From: Palsa-1400 sp036501625
Lineage (GTDB): Bacteria; Verrucomicrobiota; Verrucomicrobiia; Limisphaerales; Palsa-1400
Assembly: GCA_036501625.1 (NCBI GenBank)
Contig: DASXZY010000046.1
Location: 69,809 to 133,808 of the forward strand
Length of the DNA: 64,000 nucleotides
Reading direction: 5' to 3'
The position numbers and the translations under genes were made by a program. This document shows positions 25,381 to 33,551 of this stretch, one piece after another. The stretch's first letter is position 1. Each line of letters begins with the position of its first letter. The notes under the pieces are model-generated. The model was not told the DNA's origin. It saw nothing but the letters and a program-made list of their open reading frames with translations, and searched no databases.

Positions 25381-25433
25381 GTATCCGTATAGCTAACCCC
25401 TCGCCCCTGCCTGGACAGGTTAGCTATGGATAC
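25381..25433. terminator. Long hairpin between convergent typA and kinase genes
   Basis: GTATCC-GT-ATAGCTAACC (25381-25398) pairs with GGTTAGCTATGGATAC (25418-25433): 16 base pairs with one 2-base bulge and a 19-base loop. It lacks a T run. It could stop transcription from both sides or be the end of a small mobile repeat. Confidence 0.5.
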
Positions 25434-25461
25434 AATCGAAGGAAGATCAGAATTTAGGCGC

Positions 25462-28400
25462 CTACACACTATCCAGCAGCGCCCTTACCGCGCAGGCCAG
25501 TTGCCTGTGCGAAAATGGCTTTTGCAGGAAGTGCAGGCCGGCGGGGCGGGCGCCGGAGGGACCGAATATGTCTTTGTCGTGGCCGGACATGAACAGGCAT
25601 TTCAAGCCGGGGCGGGCCGCCTGCAATTTGTCCCGCAAATCCTTCCCGCTCATGCCGGGCATGATCACGTCTGTCAATAATAGATGAATTTGTTCCGGCT
25701 CCACGGCCGCCAGGCGCAAAGCCTTTTCCGGCGAATCGGCCGAGAGCACCGTGTAACCGCATTGCTGGAGAACTTTCACGCTCAATTCCAAAATCGCGGA
25801 TTCGTCCTCCACGACCAGCAGCGTTTCCGAGCCTCCCGGCAGCGGGCCTTGCGGATCGCGGCTTTCCGCCCGGGCTTCGGGCGAGGATTGCGCGCGCGGC
25901 AGGTACACTTTGAAGGCCGAGCCTCGCTCCGGCTCCGTATCGACCTCAATCCAGCCCTGATTCTGCTTGACGATGCCGAAGACCGTCGCCAGCCCCAGCC
26001 CGGTGCCGGCTCCGATGTCTTTGGTGGTAAAAAACGGCTCGAAAATATGCTCCAGCACTTCCGGTGTCATGCCTTTGCCCGTGTCACTCACGGAAAGCAC
26101 GACGAATTCGCCCGCCACGCGGTCCGCGTGGAACGGGGTGGCGGTCTCATCCACGATCGCGTTGGCCGTTTGGATGGAAACGATGCCGTGGCTGGCAATG
26201 GCGTCGCGCGCGTTGACGGCCAGGTTCGCCAAAATCTGGTCGATTTGCAGCGGGTCCATCGTGACCGGCCAGAGGTCTTTGCCCGGCAGCCAATTAAGCC
26301 GGATATTTTCGCCGATAAGCCGGCCCAGCACCTTGAGCATGCCAGCGACCGTTTCGTTCAAGTCCAGCGAGCGCGGCTGGACTTTCTGTTTGCGGGCGAA
26401 GGCCAGGAGGCGGCGCGTCAGATCGGCCGAGCGGTTGGCCGAGCCTTCGATCTCCTTCAAGTGGGCATGCAAGGCGCCCTCGGGCGGGCAGATTTCCAGG
26501 GCCAGGCTCGCGTTGCCCAGCACAACCTGCATCATGTTGTTGAAATCATGCGCGATGCCTCCCGCCAGCCTGCCGACCGATTCCATTTTCCGCGATTGCA
26601 ACAATTCCTCCAGGAGCCGTTCCTTTTCCTTTTCCGCCTGCTTGCGCTCGGTGATGTCGCGCGCGACGGTGGAGAGAAAATTGATTTCGCCCCCGGCGTT
26701 CTTGTGCGCGATGATCACCTGAGAAACCGGGATTTCGCGCCCGTCGCTCGCGAGCAGGGCCGATTCCCCTTCCCAGGTGCCGTCGCGCCGCGCGGCGGGA
26801 ACCGCTTCCTCATTGAAACGGCGGGCGGCCCATGGCGGAAAAATGGAAGCCAAATTCAAACTGTTGACGTTTTCCCTCGCGCCATAGCCAAGCAATTTCC
26901 GGCCGGCCGGGTTGACGTGAATCAAACGCCCATCGCTGCCGGCAAAGGCGACCAAATCGCTCGTGCCTTCCATGACGGCCGCCAGCCGGGCCTTTTCCTG
27001 CTCAAGGGCGCGCTCCTTTTCCAGAAGTGCGATGCGGCGCCTGTAACGGCGCCGTGTCACGCGCCACGCCGCCAGGCCAGCCAGCCCCGTCATCGCGGCC
27101 AGGCCCCCAATGCGGAACCAGTAGGATTGCCAGAAAAACGGCTCGACGGCGAACGCCAGGCTCGCGCCCGTTTGGTTCCAAACGCCATCCCTGTTGTGCG
27201 CTTTGAGCCGCAATTGGTAGGAGCCGGGCGCCAGCGGCGAATGAAAATCCAGTTCGCGCCGGCCGCCGATGTCCTGCCAATTCGCATCCGCGCCCGGCCC
27301 GGCCAGGATATAATACATCCGCACCTTGTCCGGCGAATCGAAACTCAGGGCGGCGAAATGAAATTCCAATTCCACGCTGCCCGCGGGCAGGCTGATCGAA
27401 TTGTTGAAGGGCGGCGTCAATTCCTGCCGCTGCCCGGAGGCATCCGTAAACGCCACCCGTTCCACGAAAACCGGGGGCGGATTGGTATTGAGCCGCAGCT
27501 TGGATGGGTCCGCCACCACGACTCCGTTCAGCGTCGCAAACCATAATTTTCCATCGGCATCTTGCAGGGCGGAAGGCTGGTTGCCATCGGCGCAATTGCC
27601 CCAGCCCACGCCATCGTGATTGTCAAATAAAGTGAAGGCCGCGCTCGAAGCCGCGCCCTCCCGCACCTTGTGCAGATCCCCCTTGGAAACGCGGACAATG
27701 CCCCGGTCCGTTCCCATCCAGTAATAACCGCGCCCGTCATCCACGATGGAGGCCACGATGCGGGCCGGCAAACCCTGTTGCGCCCCAAATGGGGTGACGG
27801 TCTTGTTCCGCACGCAGGCCAGCCCGTTCTCGAAGACGCCCACCCACGCGCATCCGTCGCTGTCAATATTAACGCAGGTGATCCGGTCCGAGGCCAGCCC
27901 TTCGACGCGGTCGATCTGGCTGAAATTTTCATCCGCCACGCGGAATAGGCCGTGGTCGCTGGTGCCGATCCAGACCGCGCCCGTGCGCGGGTCATCGGCC
28001 ATGCAATTCGCGTTGTCAATAACAGCAGAGGCGTTGGTGGGGATGGTTCGGACCGCGCCATTTTCGATGTAGCCCAGGCCCGATTCCGTCCCCACCCAGA
28101 TGCGTCCGCGCGAGTCCTGCATGAGGCAGTTGACACTCAGGCGCAACTCCGGCGGCATGGGCACGAGCTTCTCCACGCCATTCTCCACCATGAAAAGGCC
28201 GCCCCTGAACGTGCCAATCCACAGCCGCCCGGCGGAATCCTTGAGCAGGCTCCATCCGTAACGGCCCTGCGGGCCGGGAGCGGCCGGGCGCTTTGAAATG
28301 ACCTTGCCCCCGCTGATCTCCGCCAGGCCGCCGCCGTGCGTGCCCGCCAGGATGTGGCCCGGCGAAATCTCAATCACGCTCCGCACCACATTGTCCGGCA

Positions 28401-29433
28401 AACCGTCCGCCTGGCCGACATTGTCAAACTGCCGCGTCGAGAGCCGGTGCAATCCGCCGCTGCTGCTGCCCACCCAGTAGTTGCCCTCCGTATCCGCCAA
28501 AAGGCTCCAAATCGAATTCTGGGCCAGGCCGTTGGTGTCCGTCAAAGTCCTGGCTTCCCACCAATCGCCATGCGGAATCAATCGCGTGACACCCTGAGAA
28601 GTCGAGGCCACCCACAAGTCCCCTGACGGCGCCTCCATCAATTGGCGGAAATCGGAAACGTCGGGCACCGCATTGCTGGTGATGGCGCCGTCCGCATTGA
28701 AATGCCGGAGCGTGCCGGCGCTCAACACCCAAATTCCGCCTTGCCGCGCGGGCGCCGCCAGCAGTGAGAGGCGTTCAAGGGCCGGCTGGTTGAATCGTTT
28801 CCATTGCTGGGCCGCCCGCCGCCCGATAAACCCTCTATTCGCCAGCCACAGCCCGCCATCCTTTGCGTCCCGAATGCAAAAAACCCCGCTGCCGAACATC
28901 CCCTGCGGCTGGTCGATCGGCTGGAATTGGGAATCCTTGATGACGCACACCCGGCCCTCAAAAGTTCCGCAATAGACCGTCCCCGTGGCGTCTTCCGCGA
29001 AGCTGCGCGCCTGGCCGTTGGTGCCGCTGACACCATGCCAGCCCGCCTGGTCCAGGAACGCGACGCGCGTCCCGGCCCCGACCCACAATCGGCCGGCGGG
29101 GTCCGTCGCCAGGCAAACGATCTCGCTGGACAGCCACTCCACTTTGGTCATGGGGGCGATTTGCGTAAAATCAACGCCGTTAAAGCGCAGAAGTCCGTCG
29201 TCGGAGCCGACCCAGATATACCCATCGGGCGTTTGCGCAAGGGATAGGGCGGAGCTTTCCGGGATGCCATCCAGCGCGAGCCAATTATCGACCAGGAAAT
29301 CAGGGTTGGAGTCCACGACTCTTTGAGCACGCAGAATCGGCGCATGGCCGGCCAAAGCCAGCAACGCAAAGAGCAACCCAAACCCCCACAGCCGCGTCCG
29401 CCGCAAGCTTAGTGAGAGGAACACATACGACAT
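25462..29433 (-). CDS. Propeller hybrid sensor histidine kinase
   Basis: A 1323-residue protein from the ATG at 29433. After a signal sequence (LLFALLALAGHA...LRAQ) come many two-component-regulator propeller repeats to about residue 660 (GYIWVGSDDGLLRFNG, NYWVGSSSGGLHRL), then a Y_Y_Y domain (VELEFHFAALSF...YQLRLKAHN) and one membrane segment near 790-810. The cytoplasmic part has a PAS domain, HisKA (GGIAHDFNNMM, phospho-His), HATPase_c (VNARDAI, DTGKGM, GTGLGLATV) and a receiver domain (LLLTDVIMPGMSG). Related hybrid kinases sense breakdown products of polysaccharides. Unlike the Bacteroidetes HTCS type there is no AraC DNA-binding domain, so a separate output regulator is needed. Confidence 0.93.
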   Translation of the reverse strand: MSYVFLSLSLRRTRLWGFGLLFALLALAGHAPILRAQRVVDSNPDFLVDNWLALDGIPESSALSLAQTPDGYIWVGSDDGLLRFNGVDFTQIAPMTKVEWLSSEIVCLATDPAGRLWVGAGTRVAFLDQAGWHGVSGTNGQARSFAEDATGTVYCGTFEGRVCVIKDSQFQPIDQPQGMFGSGVFCIRDAKDGGLWLANRGFIGRRAAQQWKRFNQPALERLSLLAAPARQGGIWVLSAGTLRHFNADGAITSNAVPDVSDFRQLMEAPSGDLWVASTSQGVTRLIPHGDWWEARTLTDTNGLAQNSIWSLLADTEGNYWVGSSSGGLHRLSTRQFDNVGQADGLPDNVVRSVIEISPGHILAGTHGGGLAEISGGKVISKRPAAPGPQGRYGWSLLKDSAGRLWIGTFRGGLFMVENGVEKLVPMPPELRLSVNCLMQDSRGRIWVGTESGLGYIENGAVRTIPTNASAVIDNANCMADDPRTGAVWIGTSDHGLFRVADENFSQIDRVEGLASDRITCVNIDSDGCAWVGVFENGLACVRNKTVTPFGAQQGLPARIVASIVDDGRGYYWMGTDRGIVRVSKGDLHKVREGAASSAAFTLFDNHDGVGWGNCADGNQPSALQDADGKLWFATLNGVVVADPSKLRLNTNPPPVFVERVAFTDASGQRQELTPPFNNSISLPAGSVELEFHFAALSFDSPDKVRMYYILAGPGADANWQDIGGRRELDFHSPLAPGSYQLRLKAHNRDGVWNQTGASLAFAVEPFFWQSYWFRIGGLAAMTGLAGLAAWRVTRRRYRRRIALLEKERALEQEKARLAAVMEGTSDLVAFAGSDGRLIHVNPAGRKLLGYGARENVNSLNLASIFPPWAARRFNEEAVPAARRDGTWEGESALLASDGREIPVSQVIIAHKNAGGEINFLSTVARDITERKQAEKEKERLLEELLQSRKMESVGRLAGGIAHDFNNMMQVVLGNASLALEICPPEGALHAHLKEIEGSANRSADLTRRLLAFARKQKVQPRSLDLNETVAGMLKVLGRLIGENIRLNWLPGKDLWPVTMDPLQIDQILANLAVNARDAIASHGIVSIQTANAIVDETATPFHADRVAGEFVVLSVSDTGKGMTPEVLEHIFEPFFTTKDIGAGTGLGLATVFGIVKQNQGWIEVDTEPERGSAFKVYLPRAQSSPEARAESRDPQGPLPGGSETLLVVEDESAILELSVKVLQQCGYTVLSADSPEKALRLAAVEPEQIHLLLTDVIMPGMSGKDLRDKLQAARPGLKCLFMSGHDKDIFGPSGARPAGLHFLQKPFSHRQLACAVRALLDSV

Positions 29434-29654
29434 ACGATCAACACACACCACACAGGCGCAAGCTTGGAGGAAATCCCCTCGTCAATACAACGGAAATAAC
29501 GCAGGGACAAATGCCTTCGAGAGTTGCGCCGTTTTGCACGGGGTCTTTTTCCGCGGCAACGCGCCCACCATGGATGTCTCCACATTTGTGTACGATTTCT
29601 CACCGCCTATTACTTGCCAGGCATGGCCGGCTGGAGCAACACACTGGCAGGCGC

Positions 29655-29813
29655 CCCGGCGGTTCTTTGGAATCCAGCCACGCAACCCGGGAGCTTTGGA
29701 AGTCTGGACGGCGGTGCAGCAATTGACCGTGACCAATGGCCTGGCCTATTTCAGCGACCCGCAATGGACCAATTTTTCCCGGGTGCTTTTACCGCATCCG
29801 CTCGCCGCATTGA
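29655..29813 (+). pseudogene. Decayed C-terminal tail of an exported protein
   Basis: Read in three frames in turn, this stretch gives SLESS...LW, then VWTAVQQLTVTNGLAYFSDPQ followed by WTNF, and after a one-base shift at the T run 29773-29777, PGCFYRIRSPH and a stop (29811-29813). This is the usual Verrucomicrobia exoprotein end (LESSTNL..W..V...YFSDPQWTN.P.RFYR), the same class of module as on seven intact proteins in the window. At least two frameshifts and no start make it a remnant. The parent gene is otherwise gone. Confidence 0.6.
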
Positions 29814-29848
29814 GCAAAATTCGAGAAATTAGAAAAGACGGCGGGCGA

Positions 29849-29876
29849 TTGACATTGCCGCGTCTTTGGGTACTTT
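29849..29876 (+). promoter_or_regulatory. rpsT promoter
   Basis: A perfect TTGACA (29849-29854) is followed after 16 bases by TACTTT (29871-29876). The -35 box lies in the loop of an inverted repeat, AAAGACG-GCGG (29835-29845) with CCGCGTCTTT (29858-29867), which may be a terminator for upstream transcripts or an operator. Confidence 0.5.
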
Positions 29877-29911
29877 ACTGGTTCTTAAAAAGAAAACTGA
29901 GTTTTTAAAAT

Positions 29912-30199
29912 ATGCCGAATACAAAGTCAGCCGGGCGCCGGATGAGAAACAGCGCCCGCAAACACGCGCAAAACGTGAGCGTCAAATCGCGCCTGCATAC
30001 CTTGGAAACCTCCTACGCCAAATCGCTGGCCGGGGGCAAAAAGGAAGACGCCGCCAAATCACTGCGCACGCTCATTTCCGCCCTGGACAAAGCCGCCAAG
30101 ACGGGAGTCATCCATCATGCCCGGGCCAATCGCTCAAAGTCCCGCCTCAGCATCCGCTTGAACGCCATCAAGCCGGCGGCGGCTGCTCCTGCCAGTTGA
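29912..30199 (+). CDS. rpsT: Small ribosomal subunit protein S20
   Basis: A 95-residue, strongly basic, helical protein. MPNTKSAGRRMRNSARKHAQNV and the later ALDKAAKTGVIHHARANRSKSRL are the S20 signatures (K-A-x-x-G-x-I-H-x-N-x-A-x-R-x-K-S-R-L). It binds 16S rRNA in the body of the 30S subunit. The length is normal. It has its own promoter and lies 24 bases upstream of lpxA, with which it may be co-transcribed. Confidence 0.96.
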   Translation: MPNTKSAGRRMRNSARKHAQNVSVKSRLHTLETSYAKSLAGGKKEDAAKSLRTLISALDKAAKTGVIHHARANRSKSRLSIRLNAIKPAAAAPAS

Positions 30200-30223
30200 C
30201 CCGCGCCATCGCGCGGGGGCCGC

Positions 30224-31027
30224 ATGATCCACTCCTCGGCCATCATCAGTCCGGGCGCGCAATTGGATCCCTCGGTCGAAGTCGGGCCGTTCTCAGTCAT
30301 TGACGGGAACGTTTCACTCGGAGCGGGTTGCAAGGTCGGGCCGCACGTTTATTTGACTGGCCACACTATCATCGGGCCGGACAATTGCTTCCACGCCAAT
30401 TGCGTCATCGGCGGCGCGCCGCAGGATGTCAAATATAAGGACGAGCCGGCCGGCCTGCGCATCGGCGCGCGCAACCTTTTCCGCGAAGGCGCGACCGTTC
30501 ACCGCTCCGCCAAACTGGGCGAGGATACCATCGTCGGTTCGGACAATTTCCTGATGGTCAATTCGCACCTGGGCCATAACGTCCGGCTGGGCAGCCGCGT
30601 GATCGTGGCGTCGGGCGCGTTGCTGGCGGGCCATGTGGAGGTCGAGGACAACGTCTTTATTTCGGGCAACTGCCTGGTGCATCAATTTGTGCGCATCGGG
30701 CGCCTGGCCATTATGCAGGGCGGTTCGGGCATCAGCCAAGACCTCCCGCCATTCACGGTCGCGCGCGGCAGCAACAACATCTGCGGTTTGAACACCGTCG
30801 GCTTGCGCCGCGCCGGCATCAGCCAGGAGGAGCGGATGGAATTGAAGCGCCTCTACAAAAAACTGTTCCTCTCCGAACTGAATCTTTCCCAGATCATGGA
30901 AGAGGCGCGCCGGGAATTCACTTCGGCGTCCTCCCGGCATCTGCTGGAGTTCATCGCCGCCAGCAAACGCGGCATTTGCCGGCACCGGGGACTCAACTTT
31001 GGCGAAGACAGCGGCGATTCTGATTGA
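30224..31027 (+). CDS. lpxA: LpxA, UDP-N-acetylglucosamine acyltransferase
   Basis: A 267-residue cytoplasmic enzyme of the left-handed beta-helix fold, built of hexapeptide repeats (about residues 1-190) with a helical C-terminal domain. It adds the first acyl chain, from acyl-ACP, to UDP-GlcNAc in lipid A synthesis. The catalytic region MVNSHLGHNVRLG has His118 at the position of the E. coli catalytic His125. GGAPQDVKYK and FRIGRLAIMQGGSGISQDLPPF-type sequences match LpxA rather than LpxD. It shows that this organism is diderm and makes lipid A. It follows rpsT by 24 bases. Confidence 0.94.
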   Translation: MIHSSAIISPGAQLDPSVEVGPFSVIDGNVSLGAGCKVGPHVYLTGHTIIGPDNCFHANCVIGGAPQDVKYKDEPAGLRIGARNLFREGATVHRSAKLGEDTIVGSDNFLMVNSHLGHNVRLGSRVIVASGALLAGHVEVEDNVFISGNCLVHQFVRIGRLAIMQGGSGISQDLPPFTVARGSNNICGLNTVGLRRAGISQEERMELKRLYKKLFLSELNLSQIMEEARREFTSASSRHLLEFIAASKRGICRHRGLNFGEDSGDSD

Positions 31028-31084
31028 TGATTTGCCGGCGCCGATGCAAAGTGGGCGCCGCTGAATTTTTAACGTTGAACCCTG

Positions 31085-31090
31085 TATAAT
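31085..31090 (+). promoter_or_regulatory. -10 element directly before recA
   Basis: A perfect TATAAT ends only 7 bases before the recA ATG at 31098, so a start about 7 bases downstream would give a leaderless or nearly leaderless transcript. The -35 position (around 31062) shows only TGAATT. Confidence 0.4.
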
Positions 31091-31097
31091 CTGACCT

Positions 31098-32153
31098 ATG
31101 CCCGCGAAAGCTGAGAAACCGCCGGAACCCAAAATCCCTCCCACCCGGCAACGAGACCTGGACGCCGCCATTTCCGCCATCACCAAATCCTACGGTGAAG
31201 GCAGCATTATGCGGCTCGGCGATGCCCGGGCCAAGGTCGGCATTGAATTCATTCCGACGGGCGCGCTGGCAGTGGACCTGGCTCTGGGCATTGGAGGCGT
31301 GCCGCGCGGGCGGGTCGTCGAGATTTTCGGCCCGGAATCTTCCGGCAAAACGACCCTGATGCTGCACGTCATCGCCAATGCCCAAAAATCCGGCGGGCTG
31401 GCCGCGTTCATCGATGCCGAGCACGCGCTGGACCCGGCCTATGCCAAGAAGCTGGGCGTCAACCTTGATGATTTGCTGGTCTCGCAACCAGACAGCGGCG
31501 AAGAAGCGCTGAGCATTTGCGAAACTCTCGCCCGCTCCAATGCGCTGGATGTCATCGTGGTCGATTCCGTCGCCGCGCTGGTGCCCAAGGCGGAATTGGA
31601 AGGCGAGATGGGCATGGCCACGATGGGCATGCAAGCGCGCCTGATGAGCCAGGCCCTGCGCAAACTGACCGCCATCCTGGCCAAGTCCAAAACAACCTGC
31701 ATCTTCACCAATCAACTGCGCGAAAAAGTCGGCGTGATGTTCGGCAATCCGGAAACTACTCCCGGCGGCAAAGCGCTCAAGTTTTACGCGAGCATTCGAA
31801 TCGACATCCGCCGGCGCGACACATTGAAGGATGCCGCCGGCGTGGCCATTGGCAACGCCGTCAAGGTCAAAATTGTCAAAAATAAAGTGGCGCCGCCCTT
31901 TGCCGAGGCCGAATTCGAGATCATCTACAACCATGGCATCAACAAGGAAGGCAGCATCATCGACGTGGGCATCGCTCAGGGCGTGGTCGATAAAAAGGGC
32001 GCGTGGCTGCAATTCGAGGGCGAATTGATCGGCCAGGGAAAAGACGCGGCGCGGCTGGCGCTTATGGAGAAGCCGGCCCTCGCCCAAAAAATCGTCGCGT
32101 CCATCATGGCCAAGCGCAACGGAACAACGGCCCCAGCCGCGGAAGCGAAATAG
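31098..32153 (+). CDS. recA: RecA recombinase
   Basis: A 351-residue protein. The Walker A motif GPESSGKTT (residues 78-86), the Walker B strand VIVVDSVAALVPKAE, loop L1 (GEMGMATMGMQARLMSQALRKL) and loop L2 (FTNQLREKVGVMFGNPETTPGG) are all present, as is the KIVKNKVAPPF end of the core. RecA forms filaments on single-stranded DNA for recombination and repair. The N-terminus is about 18 residues longer than in E. coli (MPAKAEKPPEPK), a Lys/Pro-rich tail. I see no recognisable SOS operator upstream. It may be transcribed without a leader. Confidence 0.98.
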   Translation: MPAKAEKPPEPKIPPTRQRDLDAAISAITKSYGEGSIMRLGDARAKVGIEFIPTGALAVDLALGIGGVPRGRVVEIFGPESSGKTTLMLHVIANAQKSGGLAAFIDAEHALDPAYAKKLGVNLDDLLVSQPDSGEEALSICETLARSNALDVIVVDSVAALVPKAELEGEMGMATMGMQARLMSQALRKLTAILAKSKTTCIFTNQLREKVGVMFGNPETTPGGKALKFYASIRIDIRRRDTLKDAAGVAIGNAVKVKIVKNKVAPPFAEAEFEIIYNHGINKEGSIIDVGIAQGVVDKKGAWLQFEGELIGQGKDAARLALMEKPALAQKIVASIMAKRNGTTAPAAEAK

Positions 32154-32165
32154 CGGGCGCGCCGG

Positions 32166-33347
32166 TCAGCTTTGGCTCAGGCGCTTTTTCGGCTCGTCGA
32201 AGAGCATCGCATGGGCTTCGCGCAGGATGTCCGGGATGCGCTCGCGGAACGGGCTGCGCTTGAGCGAAGCGCGAAGTTTCTCGCCATCGACATCGTGCGC
32301 GTTTTCGCCGGGAAACCAATGATCGGCCTGCCCCAGCAGGTTGTAGCGCATTTTGCCCCAGCCAACCAAATCCAGGGATTTGGCATAGGTCCACAGCCGC
32401 AGGATTTCCACGATGTTGATCCGGCCCGGCACATCGACGTATTCCGGAAGTCCTTGAAACCATGTTTGACACCAATCCGCGCCGAGGCAGTTCTCCATTT
32501 CCGCGCGCAGGCGGCGTTCGATCGGGGCCGTGATCTCGACCGCGCGATCGTAAAATTCCAGAGCGCGCACATGCTCGTCGAAATCACTTGGGCGGGCGGC
32601 GCCGCAGCTCAAAGTGTGAACTTCCGGGCGCGCCAGGCAATAAAGATCGTTGAACTGCATGGGAGTGAGCGGGGCGCACAGCTCGACTAATTTGGGCGGA
32701 GGCTCGTAGAGTTTTCCGCCCTTGTCATTGGGGCTGATGATGAAAACTCCCATGTCGCGCCGGCGGGCGGCCGTGATGGCGTCCCAATTCAAATGATTGA
32801 CAAAATACCAGTGCAGATTGATGTAATCGAACTCCCCGCCCTCGATTGTTTCGATGATAATGTCCGGCGTGGCGTGGGTCGTGAAACCAACGAAGCGGGC
32901 CCGGCCCTGCTTTTGCAATTGGCGCGCGGCCGCCAGGCAGCCATTCTTCTGGAGCGACCAATCCAGAATCTGGCGGTTGTTGATGCCGTGCAGAGAAAGG
33001 AGATCGACGTAATCCAAACCAAGGTAAGCCATGGAGCGGTCGAAGATTTTAACGAACTCAGCCGGGTCCGCCTGCGGGGCGACCTTGGTCTGCACCATCA
33101 TTTTTGAGCGCGGCAGCTTGGGCAGGAGGCGGCCCAGTTGCATTTCCGAAGTTCCGTAACCGCGGGCCGTCTCGATGTGGTTGATGCCCAATTCGAGGGC
33201 GCGGTGAATGGTGGCTTCCAAATTGGCCTGGTTGTCCGCCGGGATTTCCTCCGGGGCGGTGTCCTGCCATTTGAATTGGTAGCGCATTCCCCCGCACGAG
33301 AGCACAGGCATGGAGAGTTCGGTTTTGCCAAAACGCCGATATTTCAC
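32166..33347 (-). CDS. Aldo/keto reductase family protein
   Basis: A 393-residue cytoplasmic oxidoreductase with a TIM-barrel in its first 280 residues. The AKR landmarks are FGKTELSMPVLSCGGMRYQ, INHIETARGYGTSE (catalytic Tyr), VQTKV (catalytic Lys) and VDLLSLHG (catalytic His). Longer members of this branch carry a C-terminal cysteine cluster for a 4Fe-4S centre. Here the matching place reads CLGADWCQTW, with only two cysteines, so the cluster is probably lost. The substrate is unknown. It converges on recA with a 12-base gap. Confidence 0.9.
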   Translation of the reverse strand: MKYRRFGKTELSMPVLSCGGMRYQFKWQDTAPEEIPADNQANLEATIHRALELGINHIETARGYGTSEMQLGRLLPKLPRSKMMVQTKVAPQADPAEFVKIFDRSMAYLGLDYVDLLSLHGINNRQILDWSLQKNGCLAAARQLQKQGRARFVGFTTHATPDIIIETIEGGEFDYINLHWYFVNHLNWDAITAARRRDMGVFIISPNDKGGKLYEPPPKLVELCAPLTPMQFNDLYCLARPEVHTLSCGAARPSDFDEHVRALEFYDRAVEITAPIERRLRAEMENCLGADWCQTWFQGLPEYVDVPGRINIVEILRLWTYAKSLDLVGWGKMRYNLLGQADHWFPGENAHDVDGEKLRASLKRSPFRERIPDILREAHAMLFDEPKKRLSQS

Positions 33348-33551
33348 GGGGCTTTTATGGCATCATTCGCCCCAGAGCGCAACCGGGCATTTTGCCGGGT
33401 ATAAAGTATTCCGGGCGGGCGCCGATAAAGATGAGAAAATCCGCGTTGCGTGCGGCCATAGTTTCTAATATGCTGCCGATATGGTGGCAGAGTGTTATTC
33501 TCGATTGATGGTATTCTCCAGCCGAAGCTGAACGCGACTGCGGTGACTCAG

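Larger units (their letters stand above)
25145..25461. other. Repeat-containing region between typA and the hybrid kinase
   Basis: These 317 bases separate two convergent genes. They hold a direct repeat cluster (25161-25213) and a long hairpin (25381-25433), listed separately. The rest shows no coding frame with homology and no RNA gene that I recognise. Confidence 0.5.
29434..29911. other. Intergenic region holding a pseudogene and the rpsT promoter
   Basis: These 478 bases separate the hybrid kinase (-) from rpsT (+). They hold the kinase promoter region, a decayed exoprotein tail (29655-29813) and the rpsT promoter (29849-29876). A 124-codon open frame at 29534-29908 covers the pseudogene but runs out of frame at its end and through the promoter, so I do not call it a gene. 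Confidence 0.5.

Noticed and set aside
29534..29908. 124-codon open frame upstream of rpsT
   Set aside because: It contains a frameshifted exoprotein tail, loses the reading frame of the tail at a T run and extends through the rpsT promoter.
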